Source of the DNA: Candidatus Paracaedibacteraceae bacterium
Lineage (GTDB): Bacteria; Pseudomonadota; Alphaproteobacteria; Paracaedibacterales; Paracaedibacteraceae
Direction of reading: 5' to 3'
DNA: 64,000 bases
NCBI GenBank assembly: GCA_019459505.1
Contig: JAIBEV010000141.1
Span: forward strand, 54,003 to 118,002
Part shown: one piece after another, positions 17,674-26,505 of the stretch
Layout of the letters: each line of letters begins with the position of its first letter
How positions within the stretch are numbered: the first letter of the stretch is position 1
The notes under the pieces: generated by a model
The model's input: only the letters and a program-made list of their open reading frames with translations
Database searches by the model: none
Told to the model about the DNA's origin: nothing
Translations under genes and position numbers: made by a program

Positions 17674-17699
17674 AAATTAAGTTTTTTAAAATTTTCAAA
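17669..17699 (+). promoter_or_regulatory. AT-rich hairpin in icd leader
   Basis: TTTGAAAATT and AATTTTCAAA make a 10-bp stem with an 11-base loop rich in T. It overlaps the stop of the 9-codon frame. It could be an attenuator or merely a weak structure. Confidence 0.3.
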
Positions 17700-17808
17700 G
17701 GTTTTAGAATGGTTTAGGAATAATTTATGTAAAAAACCCGTGCGCCGTTTCTTCAACAGTGTTAAGATTTCATTAAAGTTTTACCAATTTTATAGGAGCA
17801 CAATTCGA

Positions 17809-19260
17809 ATGTCAAAATCGCATACAATTTCCTTGATCCAAGGCGATGGCATTGGTCCCGAAGTTACGAATGCAACGCGTCAGATTATTGACGCGACGGG
17901 CGTCAAAATTAACTGGGAGATTTGTGAGGCTGGGGCCCAAGTCTTTAAAAAAGGACTAGCTACAGGTGTTCCTAGAGAAACCATCGACTCTATTACACGC
18001 AATAAAATTGCTCTAAAAGGCCCGCTTGAAACACCCATAGGACATGGCGAAAAGTCAGCGAATGTTACGCTGCGTAAAATGTTCGAAACCTATGGAAATA
18101 TTCGCCCTATTCGTGAATTTCCTGGGGTAGCAACTCCATTTTCAGGACGCAATGTTGACCTTGTTATCGTGCGTGAAAATGTCGAAGATTTGTATGCCGG
18201 TATTGAACACATGCAAACCCCCTCGGTTGCTCAGTGCCTAAAACTCATTTCTCGTCCTGGATGTGAGAAAATTATTCGACTGGCCTTTGAGTTTGCCCAA
18301 TCAGAAGGGCGCAAGCTCGTCCATTGTGCAACAAAAGCCAATATTATGAAAGCAACCGAAGGCATGATGAAGCGCACCTTCGAAGAAATTTCTAAAGAAT
18401 ACCCAAATATTGAAGCCCAACACATTATTGTTGATAACTGTGCTCACCAATTGGTGAAAATGCCTGAAATGTTTGACGTTATTGTCACAACAAATATGAA
18501 TGGTGACATTCTGAGTGACTTAGGCTCTGCTCTGATTGGGGGCCTTGGCTTTGCTCCAGGCGCCAATATTGGTGATAACTTTGCCATTTTTGAAGCCGTA
18601 CACGGCTCTGCCCCAAAATATGCGGGGCAAAATAAAATTAACCCAACAGCTGTTCTTTTATCTGGTGTCATGATGCTTCGCCATATTAGAGAATTTGAAG
18701 CAGCAGATTTAATTGAGCAAGCCCTAGTGGTCACCCTGGGAATTGATAAAAAATATACACGCGATGTATTGGGAGATGCGGGCTCAGTTTCGACAACAAC
18801 TTTTACCCAAGCAATCATCGATAATTTTGGCCGTAGCCATCCCGAATGGAAGCATCGTGAATACAAATCAATCGATATGCCAAAAATTAAAGAGAATCAG
18901 AAATCTATTGAAATTAAATCTCGTAGCGTTGGCGGTATTGACTTGTTTATTGAGGCCCATAATGACCTGGAAGAAATGGGCAAGAAATTGACAGACCTTG
19001 CCAGCTCAACCAAGATGAAGTTAAAACTTATATCAAATCGGGGCGTTAAGGTTTATCCGAATGACTATGGCACAGAACCCGATTTGACCGATTGTTTCCG
19101 TTGTCGTTTTATTGCCGCGGATAGCAACCGTGAAGTCACAGACGACGATATCATGCAGTTGGTTTCTTTAGTAAACAAAGATTACCGCTGGATGCATATT
19201 GAAAAACTTAACATTTTTGATGGAGTCGCAGCCTACTCAAAAGCTCACGGTGAAGACTAA
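17809..19260 (+). CDS. icd: Isocitrate dehydrogenase, Rickettsia/alphaproteobacterial long type
   Basis: Oxidative decarboxylation of isocitrate to 2-oxoglutarate in the TCA cycle. The start at 17809 has AGGAG ten bases upstream and gives 483 aa; the frame runs open to 17740 without a ribosome binding site. IQGDGIGPEV at the N-terminus, RENVEDLYAGIEH, the catalytic Lys in ATKANIMK and DILSDLGSALIGGLG are isopropylmalate/isocitrate dehydrogenase signatures. After the enzyme core (to about residue 335) comes an extra C-terminal domain of roughly 140 residues, as in the rickettsial form; I recall that form as NADP-linked, but cofactor choice cannot be fixed by eye. A leader with a mini-ORF and hairpin precedes it. 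Confidence 0.9.
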   Translation: MSKSHTISLIQGDGIGPEVTNATRQIIDATGVKINWEICEAGAQVFKKGLATGVPRETIDSITRNKIALKGPLETPIGHGEKSANVTLRKMFETYGNIRPIREFPGVATPFSGRNVDLVIVRENVEDLYAGIEHMQTPSVAQCLKLISRPGCEKIIRLAFEFAQSEGRKLVHCATKANIMKATEGMMKRTFEEISKEYPNIEAQHIIVDNCAHQLVKMPEMFDVIVTTNMNGDILSDLGSALIGGLGFAPGANIGDNFAIFEAVHGSAPKYAGQNKINPTAVLLSGVMMLRHIREFEAADLIEQALVVTLGIDKKYTRDVLGDAGSVSTTTFTQAIIDNFGRSHPEWKHREYKSIDMPKIKENQKSIEIKSRSVGGIDLFIEAHNDLEEMGKKLTDLASSTKMKLKLISNRGVKVYPNDYGTEPDLTDCFRCRFIAADSNREVTDDDIMQLVSLVNKDYRWMHIEKLNIFDGVAAYSKAHGED

Positions 19261-19322
19261 ATCATTGCCTCTGACATAGAGAAAAACCTCTATGCCTTTA
19301 CTTTTCAACACGGGTAAGAGAC

Positions 19323-19832
19323 ATGGTAAATCTTGTTATAACGTCTCCAACAACGCTAACGTTTGGTACAAAGGAATACCGCTGTGCAACCGGCCAGGGC
19401 GGCATTAAAGAAGCAAAAGTTGAAGGCGATAAAGCAACCCCTGTTGGCATTTTTGGCCTACGCTATATTTTTTATCGACCTGATAAAATAGCAACAGCCC
19501 CCAGCAATCGATTAAGTTGTCGCCAACTCACTAAGAATGATGGTTGGTGTGACGCGCCAAAAGATCCCCGATACAACAACCATGTGCGCTTACCCTACTC
19601 GGCTAGCCATGAAAAATTGTGGCGCGAAGAGGATGATATGTATGATGTTATCGTTGTCACCACCCACAATAGTATGCCCGTTATTCCCAATAATGGCAGT
19701 GCTATCTTCCTTCATATTGCGCGGGAAAATTATACCCCCACAGAAGGATGCATTGCGCTTAGCAAACCGGATCTCCTGGAAATCCTTAAAGAAGTCGTCC
19801 CTTCTACTCAACTCATTGTCCCGAGGCTTTAA
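19323..19832 (+). CDS. L,D-transpeptidase (YkuD) family protein
   Basis: 169-aa protein with the YkuD catalytic fold that cross-links peptidoglycan stem peptides or attaches proteins to them. The active-site segment HIARENYTPTEGCIALS holds the catalytic Cys, with the His fifteen or so residues before; TEGC replaces the usual SHGC or THGC. Earlier hallmarks are TPVGIFGLR and DVIVVTTHN. No signal peptide is visible, and the protein begins directly with the domain. Export is therefore unexplained, or the start is further upstream than any ATG in frame. It follows icd by 62 bases and may share its transcript. Confidence 0.8.
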   Translation: MVNLVITSPTTLTFGTKEYRCATGQGGIKEAKVEGDKATPVGIFGLRYIFYRPDKIATAPSNRLSCRQLTKNDGWCDAPKDPRYNNHVRLPYSASHEKLWREEDDMYDVIVVTTHNSMPVIPNNGSAIFLHIARENYTPTEGCIALSKPDLLEILKEVVPSTQLIVPRL

Positions 19833-20041
19833 GGTCATACAAGGTGGATGCCCCCCTGCTACAGGGCAGGAAATTCCAACCATAGTTATTAGGGCCCTTC
19901 CAAATGGTAGGATAGGTTACAACTTGACTGATCACCAAAGATATTTAGAGAACACCGCGCGAAAAACTGAACCTTTTCTCTTGCTATTACGCTGCTACTT
20001 TCCTATATAAAAGTTAGTTTTTAAGATAGGGATACTATTAT

Positions 20042-21315
20042 ATGAATTTACCAAGAATTGTCTTTTTATACGGTTCTCTTTTAATGTTAAATTTTACCGC
20101 AAGTCAAGCACAGCAGGATGCAGTAATTGAGCAAGGTGAAGGATCTTCTTCTGTATCTGCAGCTTCGACTGCGCTTACACCTTTAGCTCAAGATGCTCGA
20201 GAATTTATAAAAGTTTGGGAACTCACTCCAAGATTTATTAATGATGAGGATGACGAAGATCCCTTGAGAATTTATGAAGGCTATATCAATCAAATCATAG
20301 AAACAGAGATTTTGAACACTTTTCTCCTTCTGATCCTTTCAATCCCCTTCATACTGTACCTCAAAATTTCTTTACTGAGGAAAACAGAGAAGCAAGAAAA
20401 AATGCGTTTGAGGTATTATTAAGGGCCTGGCAAGAATTAGTAGATGATCAAAATGTCTTTACCGCTTATTTTCTAGGATATCTACTAGCTGAACAAACTG
20501 ACCCCGAAGATTATAATAGCTATTATCAGAGAGAAACCATTAATTTTTTAGATAATTCAAGTTACCATCTGTATGAAAGAGCGACAAATTTTCTACTTAA
20601 GAATGCTCAGTGGATGAGACAGGATATTAATAGAAATGAATTATTAATTCGGTACAATATTATAAGGAAACTTGAAGAAGCGCTTTATCGTTATATCAAA
20701 ACTCATAGCCTGAAAGGACAAGCCTCTTGGTCGGATATTCAAAACCTTAAAAATATTCTAGTCTATGGTTTTCCCTCCTCTCAAGATTATTTAAAGGATT
20801 ATTATGCCTTGGCCGAAAAGCTTAAAAGCGCCCTTATTATAAGGAAAGAAAGAGAATCTTCTTTTCGTACCGTTGAGTTCTGGCTTGCAAATCTCCTAGG
20901 AAGTGCCTCCGTTTTAATTACTCAAGGAATAATTAATGTCGTCAATGATAATCAAAATAAAGCTTTATTTTATACGATGGGCGGAATTCAAATGGGTTCT
21001 GCTGTTCTAGGAATTTTAGCCACTACCACGGCTTATCCTTATATAATTAACAAATTTTATCAATATCAAGATTGGGGCTTTAAAGGAAAATTATTGCCCT
21101 CTTCTTATAGTGATGATGAAATATCAATTCAATCTCACCTTGTAGCCCTTTTAAGTATCGTGGTAAATAAAGATCGTAATATAAAAGAATTAACTAAAAA
21201 ATCTTATCTCGCTAAAATAAGGAAACTTATATTAAAGCATTATGAAGGAGAAACTACCGCTTTAAGTGCTTCTCTTACTACAAATAATAAGGAATTCTTA
21301 CCACTCACCCTTTGA
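20042..21315 (+). pseudogene. Frameshifted secreted/membrane protein of unknown function
   Basis: Two frames belong to one gene. The first (20042-20422) starts with a signal peptide (MNLPRIVFLYGSLLMLNFTASQA) and runs into low-complexity leucine-rich coding. The second is open from about 20277 to 21315 and reads sensible protein from EHFSPSDPFNPL through AFEVLLRAWQELVDDQNVF well before its first ATG at 20614. The frame change lies between about 20277 and 20420. The joined product of about 420 aa would have two adjacent membrane helices near the middle of the second part (LLGSASVLITQGIINVV and GGIQMGSAVLGILATT). No family recognised. It could be real decay or a single-base assembly error. It is followed 12 bases later by another orphan secreted gene. 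Confidence 0.6.
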
Positions 21316-21327
21316 GGAGTAATAACC

Positions 21328-22005
21328 ATGATCAATAAGAAAATTATATTAATAATTAACCTCATAGTGTTGCTTGCTTTTACTACAGGTAAGATTTATT
21401 CAAGTGAAAAAATATTGCAAGAAGCTACTCCTTACCAAACAAAAAATGAAGAAGTAATCAGTGACTTTAAAATAGAGGAATTATTTGAAGGGCATTATTT
21501 ACCACGTACCTTACAGGAATATTATTCTGCTAGACATGCATGGACAAAAGCTTCAAATCTCCTTGATACGGGTAAAGGAGAAGAGGCTCTCCCTTCTCTT
21601 ATGTATGCTGAGAAACTTTATATAAGTGATAGTCTCAGGATTCTTGAGGAAATAGCACATGGGAAATACGTAAGAATTTCCCCTGAAACACAGTTAATAA
21701 TAAAAACAAAATGTGCTGAACGGTGGAAAAATCGTCAAGAATACCGTGATTTATATAATTCTTACAATCAGATGACTCGAGCAAATATTGCGGAATTATG
21801 TAAACTTCGTTCACAATCTAAATTTGGACGATTTTTTAGTGATTTAAAAGACGCTTTCTCCCCTATTAGACGTAAAAGCTCTAACTTCATGCCAGGCATT
21901 TCTTATGAAAATGTTGCTATCCCACCCGAGGAGCAAGAGAAAGATAATTTAAGCTGTGTAGAAGAGTTACCCTTAATTTCTTTAGAAGAAAAAAAATCAC
22001 TATAA
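21328..22005 (+). CDS. Hypothetical secreted protein
   Basis: 225-aa protein of no recognised family. The ATG has GAGGAG eight bases upstream and lies 12 bases after the frameshifted gene, so the two probably form an operon. Residues 1-26 are a signal peptide (KKIILIINLIVLLAFTTG). The central part, PRTLQEYYSARHAWTKASNLLDTGKGEEALPSL, looks like a short helical TPR-like hairpin, and the rest is charged and helical. The high AT content of this pair compared with neighbouring thrS suggests lineage-specific or fast-evolving genes. Function unknown; periplasmic or host-directed location is inferred from the signal peptide. Confidence 0.65.
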   Translation: MINKKIILIINLIVLLAFTTGKIYSSEKILQEATPYQTKNEEVISDFKIEELFEGHYLPRTLQEYYSARHAWTKASNLLDTGKGEEALPSLMYAEKLYISDSLRILEEIAHGKYVRISPETQLIIKTKCAERWKNRQEYRDLYNSYNQMTRANIAELCKLRSQSKFGRFFSDLKDAFSPIRRKSSNFMPGISYENVAIPPEEQEKDNLSCVEELPLISLEEKKSL

Positions 22006-22202
22006 AAAAAGCATTAGGATACCTTCTCTCTTCCTCAAGAGGTTGTCAATTTTGTTGGCAATGTATTCTTTAAAAGAGATTATAAAATCTTCTTTTATCT
22101 ACTTTATCTTCAAAAAACTATTACCCTCTAAACAACCGTTTCTTGCAACCATTATTGTGTTACTGTATACATAAAAGGGACTAATTAGACAGGAAATGAG
22201 CG

Positions 22203-24110
22203 ATGTTTGCGATAAAATTAAAAGACGGAAGTGTGCGTGAATTTGAATCTCCTAAAAACGGTTTAGAAATTGCTACCAGCATCTCAACATCGCTGGCCAA
22301 AGATGCTGTTGCCCTAAAAATTGACGGGGTAATGACAGATTTAACCGCTTCTGTTCCGGATGGCTCAGTTATAGAAATTGTCCGGCGCAATGACCCCGAG
22401 GCTTTGGAACTTTTGCGTCATGATGCGGCGCATGTTCTAGCTGAAGCCGCAAAAGAGCTTTACCCTGACTTGCAAGTTACCATTGGCCCTGCCATTGAAA
22501 ATGGTTTTTACTATGATTTTTATCGGGAAACCCCTTTTACGCCGGATGATTTAAGTAAACTTGAAGCGCGCATGCACGAAATTGTCAAACGTGATGAACC
22601 TATTGTTCGCAAAGAAATGCCGCGCGATGAGGCCATTAAATTTTTTGAATCAATTGGTGAAAAGTTTAAAGCAGAACTCATTGGCGATATTCCAGAAGGC
22701 CAAGTTATTAGCTTTTACCGCCAAGGTGATTTTATTGACTTGTGCCGTGGTCCTCACCTCCCTTCCACCGGACGGCTAGGTAAAGCCTTTAAATTGATGT
22801 CCGTCGCTGGATCTTATTGGCGAGGAGATCATCGGAATGAACGATTACAGCGGGTTTACGGAACAGCATGGGCAACTGAACAGCAACTAAAAGATTACCT
22901 TATGCAGCTTGAGGAAGCAGAAAAGCGTGATCATCGCCGTTTAGGAAATGAATTAGAGCTATTCCATTTGCAACCAGAGGCTCCCGGGTCTGTTTTTTGG
23001 CATCCAAAGGGCTGGACAATCTATCGCTTACTTGAAAACTTTATGCGCAAGCGTCTTGAAAAAAATAATTATGTTGAAGTCAAAACGCCACAAATTTTGG
23101 ATTCTAGTTTCTGGGAAGCTTCGGGACATTGGGAAAAATTTCGCGAAAACATGTTTGTGGTCGAGTCAGAAGAAAAGATGATGGCGGTCAAACCGATGAG
23201 CTGTCCCTGCCATGTACAGATCTTTAAACAAGGCATCAAAAGCTATCGCGACCTACCGCTGCGCATGGCAGAATTTGGATCTTGCCATCGCAATGAACCA
23301 TCGGGTGCTTTACATGGGATTATGCGAGTCCGCGCCTTTACCCAGGATGATGGCCATGTTTTTTGTTCACCTGATCAAATTGTCAGTGAGACGAAACTAT
23401 TTTGTGACTCTTTAAAAGAAGTCTATGCGGCCCTTGGTTTTACGGATATTCGCATCAAATTTTCTGATCGCCCTGAAAAGCGCGCTGGATCCGATGAAAT
23501 TTGGGATCAAGCAGAAGAAGCATTAAAAGAAGCAGCCATTGCATCTGGCTTAGACTTTACCCTAAACCCCGGCGAAGGCGCCTTTTATGGTCCAAAATTA
23601 GAGTTTGTTTTAAGAGATGCCATTGGTCGAGAATGGCAATGCGGAACTTTGCAAGCAGACTTTGTTTTACCAGAACGCTTAGATGCCTCTTATATTGCTG
23701 AAGATGGCAAAAAGCATCGCCCCGTTATGCTGCACCGTGCTATTTTAGGGTCTTTTGAACGATTCATTGGTATCCTGATTGAACATTATGCCGGAAAATT
23801 GCCACTTTGGTTGGCGCCCGTACAAGTTTGTGTAGCACCAATTACCTCAGAGACTGAGAGTTATGGCCAAAAAGTTATCGACCAGCTACAAGCTCAAGGT
23901 ATTCGAGCGATTCTGGATAACCGTAATGAGAAGATCAACTATAAAATTCGAGAGCATTCAATTAAGAAAGTACCTCTGATCTTTGTGGTTGGAAAGCGAG
24001 AAGAAGAAGAGTCCACTGTTGCTCTCCGATGCCTTGGCGGTCAAGAGCAACAAGTTTTATCTCTCACTGACGCCCTTAAAATGGTTATCGAGGAATCCAA
24101 GGAGCCATAA
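22203..24110 (+). CDS. thrS: Threonyl-tRNA synthetase
   Basis: Class II aminoacyl-tRNA synthetase charging tRNA-Thr, with editing of Ser-tRNA. The 635-aa protein has the usual domain order: TGS (residues 1-60), the SAD editing domain with [10 protein letters not shown] and the [10 protein letters not shown] motif (Cys and His), the catalytic core ([45 protein letters not shown], and [21 protein letters not shown]), and the anticodon-binding domain from about 535. The ATG has AGGAAATGAG upstream. It is a single gene ending in GC-rich hairpins. Essential housekeeping function. Confidence 0.97.
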   Translation: MFAIKLKDGSVREFESPKNGLEIATSISTSLAKDAVALKIDGVMTDLTASVPDGSVIEIVRRNDPEALELLRHDAAHVLAEAAKELYPDLQVTIGPAIENGFYYDFYRETPFTPDDLSKLEARMHEIVKRDEPIVRKEMPRDEAIKFFESIGEKFKAELIGDIPEGQVISFYRQGDFIDLCRGPHLPSTGRLGKAFKLMSVAGSYWRGDHRNERLQRVYGTAWATEQQLKDYLMQLEEAEKRDHRRLGNELELFHLQPEAPGSVFWHPKGWTIYRLLENFMRKRLEKNNYVEVKTPQILDSSFWEASGHWEKFRENMFVVESEEKMMAVKPMSCPCHVQIFKQGIKSYRDLPLRMAEFGSCHRNEPSGALHGIMRVRAFTQDDGHVFCSPDQIVSETKLFCDSLKEVYAALGFTDIRIKFSDRPEKRAGSDEIWDQAEEALKEAAIASGLDFTLNPGEGAFYGPKLEFVLRDAIGREWQCGTLQADFVLPERLDASYIAEDGKKHRPVMLHRAILGSFERFIGILIEHYAGKLPLWLAPVQVCVAPITSETESYGQKVIDQLQAQGIRAILDNRNEKINYKIREHSIKKVPLIFVVGKREEEESTVALRCLGGQEQQVLSLTDALKMVIEESKEP

Positions 24111-24141
24111 GCTTATCAGATAGTCCAATTGAAAGACCATT

Positions 24142-24187
24142 CCGGGCTCCTTTCAAGAGAGCCCGGGCTATAGGCCCCGGCCTTTTT
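24142..24187 (+). terminator. Terminator after thrS
   Basis: CCGGGCTC and GAGCCCGG form a perfect 8-bp stem with a 9-base loop, then a GGCCCCGGCC segment running into TTTTT. Confidence 0.55.
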
Positions 24188-24244
24188 GTGGCCTCAGGTT
24201 GAGGACTTTTCCCCTTCCTAATTTTTGATAATAGGAGCCATTCT

Positions 24245-24673
24245 ATGCCAACCCATGCTGAAAAGAAAATTCTACCCTATACGCCCGAACAGCTCTTTAA
24301 TCTTATTGCAGATGTGGCCCATTATCCTGAATTTTTACCATGGGTTGAATCTGCAAATACTTATGATTACCGTGATAATTCATTTACAGCAGATGTCACC
24401 ATTGGATATAAGATTTTCACATATCCTTATAAATGCTGCGTTCATTTAGTTCCTCAAGAACGAATTGACATAGAATATCTGACGGGGCCCTTTCATTACC
24501 TTAACAACCATTGGATTTTTAAGCCACTCAACGAAAAATTGACAGAAATTGATTTCTACATTGATTTTGAATTCACTAATCCTATGCTGCAATCCCTCCT
24601 AACACCCGTCTTTACAGAAGCTGTTAATCGCATGATGCAGGCCTTTGAAAAGCGAGCAGCTGTTCTGTATTAA
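24245..24673 (+). CDS. RatA/COQ10-family START-like protein
   Basis: 142-aa SRPBCC/START-fold protein. The family includes bacterial RatA, reported to block ribosomal subunit association, and mitochondrial COQ10, which binds ubiquinone intermediates. In alphaproteobacteria with aerobic respiration the COQ10-like quinone role is the more likely one. Signatures are the N-terminal YTPEQLFNLIADVAHYPEFLPW and the C-terminal FTEAVNRMMQAFEKRA helix that lines the hydrophobic pocket. AGGAG lies seven bases before the ATG. It stands alone after thrS; in many relatives it follows the lipoyl synthase gene, which is absent here. Confidence 0.85.
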   Translation: MPTHAEKKILPYTPEQLFNLIADVAHYPEFLPWVESANTYDYRDNSFTADVTIGYKIFTYPYKCCVHLVPQERIDIEYLTGPFHYLNNHWIFKPLNEKLTEIDFYIDFEFTNPMLQSLLTPVFTEAVNRMMQAFEKRAAVLY

Positions 24674-24855
24674 GATTAATCTTATTTAATAGACAATCCT
24701 TTACCAGAAGTTGGGTAGGTCTATTTATCTTGAGAGCCTCCTTAATTTTTCACTTATCACCTTTATCCACAAGCAATAATATTATAGACTTATACTAGAA
24801 ATTATAGTACAAGGTTCACAGGAGAAGGAAAACTAAAAATTAAGGATAATATTTA

Positions 24856-25290
24856 ATGAAAAAAAATATTTTAATGGGATTATTTTTATTAACAACAGCT
24901 CACGCCATGGATGCTTATCAACCACCATTGCTTACTATTAAAAATCACACTCCTGTCCAATTGGAATTTACTATAAAAGCATGTGGAAGCGATAATTATG
25001 GCTCATTTGAAGGACAAGCTTTTCCTCATTCTGTTCCTCAGCGTACTGCGCCAGAGCAAACATTACATTTCTATAAAACAGATCTATTTTCTGAATATCA
25101 GAGAAACTGCTCTGTAACAAATTTTGAAATTATAGCTTTTACGGATAAGGATTCTTTCAAAATATCTGAGTATATCCTAGTCGGAAGTACTTTAAAACTT
25201 GAACCAACTACTGATCAAAATAGCTATAAATTATTATTAACTAACCGTTATGAACAGACCTCAGAAAGTTTTATTAAACCCATGAAATAA
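24856..25290 (+). CDS. Hypothetical small secreted protein
   Basis: 144-aa orphan with a clear signal peptide (MKKNILMGLFLLTTAHA, cleavage about residue 17). The mature part is beta-rich (LLTIKNHTPVQLEFTIKAC, LVGSTLKLEP), with two Cys that could form a disulfide. AAGGA lies before the ATG. It shares no family signature I know. The compact single-domain secreted form and isolation between housekeeping genes suggest a lineage-specific periplasmic or effector-like protein; this is only inference. Confidence 0.65.
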   Translation: MKKNILMGLFLLTTAHAMDAYQPPLLTIKNHTPVQLEFTIKACGSDNYGSFEGQAFPHSVPQRTAPEQTLHFYKTDLFSEYQRNCSVTNFEIIAFTDKDSFKISEYILVGSTLKLEPTTDQNSYKLLLTNRYEQTSESFIKPMK

Positions 25291-25324
25291 GGCTTTCACT
25301 AGTTAAAATTTTTATAAACATAGC

Positions 25325-25357
25325 AGCACCTTGTCAGCCTCTTAGGGACAGGGTGCT
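25325..25357 (+). terminator. Hairpin after secreted orphan
   Basis: AGCACCTTGTC and GACAGGGTGCT form an 11-position stem with one G-U pair and an 11-base loop, followed by CATTCTCC. No strong T-run. Confidence 0.45.
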
Positions 25358-25533
25358 CATTCTCCTCAATGTAACTGATCACCTGAAAACTCTCCCCCTT
25401 TTAAAAAGCATACTTAATCCATTAAATTAGGGACAATGATCAATAAGGATTGTCCGCCAATCTTAATTTTTCCTAGCTTGGTTCTACCAAAAATGTTAAC
25501 AATGAGGGATGATTAATGAAGGCAAGATAAAGC

Positions 25534-26505
25534 ATGTCCCACCCCACTATACACCTTGTTGAAGATTCTGATGGAATGCGTCTGGATCGCTGGCTGAAAA
25601 AACAAATTCCTGATTTGAGACAAAGCGTTCTGGAAAAACTATTACGTACTGGTAAAATTAAGCTTAACGATAAAAAGATTACTGCTGGGCATCGCATTAC
25701 TATCGGTGATGTGATTAGTGTTTGGGAAGATATGGAAAAGTATAAAAATGTATTGCCCCAAATCAGCATGAACGAAGCACCTTCCCTTACCCCTGCGGAT
25801 ATTGAATTCTTTACATCCTTAATTATCTGGGAAGATGAGGAGATGATGATCATCAATAAGCCAAGCGGTTTAGCCGTCCAAGGGGGAACCAAAACTTTTA
25901 CTCATGTTGACCGTTACTTGGCGGGTCTGGGAAAACTAAAAAACTGTCGGTATCGTCTCACCCACCGTATTGATCGCGACACCAGCGGATTATTAGTTAT
26001 TGCTAAAACAAGCGAAATGGCGACCTATTTAACCCAGTGTTTTAAAGAGGGGACGGTAGAAAAAACCTATTGGGCGATTACAGTTGGACAGCCTCATCCA
26101 GGCAGCGGCACAATCAAAGTCCCCTTAATTAAAGCCGGAGTGGGAGATCGAGAGAAAGTCGTTGTCGATTATGAAACCGGCAAACCGGCTGTTACAGTTT
26201 ATCAAACCCTTAAAAGACTGGAAAAACAACGTTTGCCCTTTATGGCTTGGATGGAATTAAAACCACAAACTGGCCGAACACACCAAATTCGCGTGCACTG
26301 TCAACATTTAGGAGCCCCCATTTTAGGAGATGGTAAATATGGTGGCAAAGCTGTGACAGATATTAATCGTACCTTGCATTTACACGCCCGATCCATCACA
26401 ATTCGGGATAGAGATGGAAATAAACTCAGCTTTAATGCACCACCCCCCGATCATTTTGCTGAGACTTTGGCACGGTATGGTATCGAATGGAGCAAGATTA
26501 TCTAA
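25534..26505 (+). CDS. rluC: RluA-family 23S rRNA pseudouridine synthase (RluC-like)
   Basis: 323-aa enzyme that isomerises specific uridines in 23S rRNA. An S4 RNA-binding domain covers residues about 14-70 (RLDRWLKKQIPDLRQSVLEKLLRTG), followed by the catalytic domain. The signature HRIDRDTSGLLV has the catalytic Asp147, and LKPQTGRTHQIRVH is the second conserved motif. The S4-plus-catalytic layout fits RluC or RluD; RluC is favoured by general resemblance only. The start of recG overlaps its last 19 bases, so the two are co-transcribed. Confidence 0.88.
   Translation: MSHPTIHLVEDSDGMRLDRWLKKQIPDLRQSVLEKLLRTGKIKLNDKKITAGHRITIGDVISVWEDMEKYKNVLPQISMNEAPSLTPADIEFFTSLIIWEDEEMMIINKPSGLAVQGGTKTFTHVDRYLAGLGKLKNCRYRLTHRIDRDTSGLLVIAKTSEMATYLTQCFKEGTVEKTYWAITVGQPHPGSGTIKVPLIKAGVGDREKVVVDYETGKPAVTVYQTLKRLEKQRLPFMAWMELKPQTGRTHQIRVHCQHLGAPILGDGKYGGKAVTDINRTLHLHARSITIRDRDGNKLSFNAPPPDHFAETLARYGIEWSKII

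Noticed and set aside
24245..24673. RatA toxin of a toxin-antitoxin pair
   Set aside because: No antitoxin-like partner gene is adjacent; a COQ10-like quinone-binding role is more plausible.
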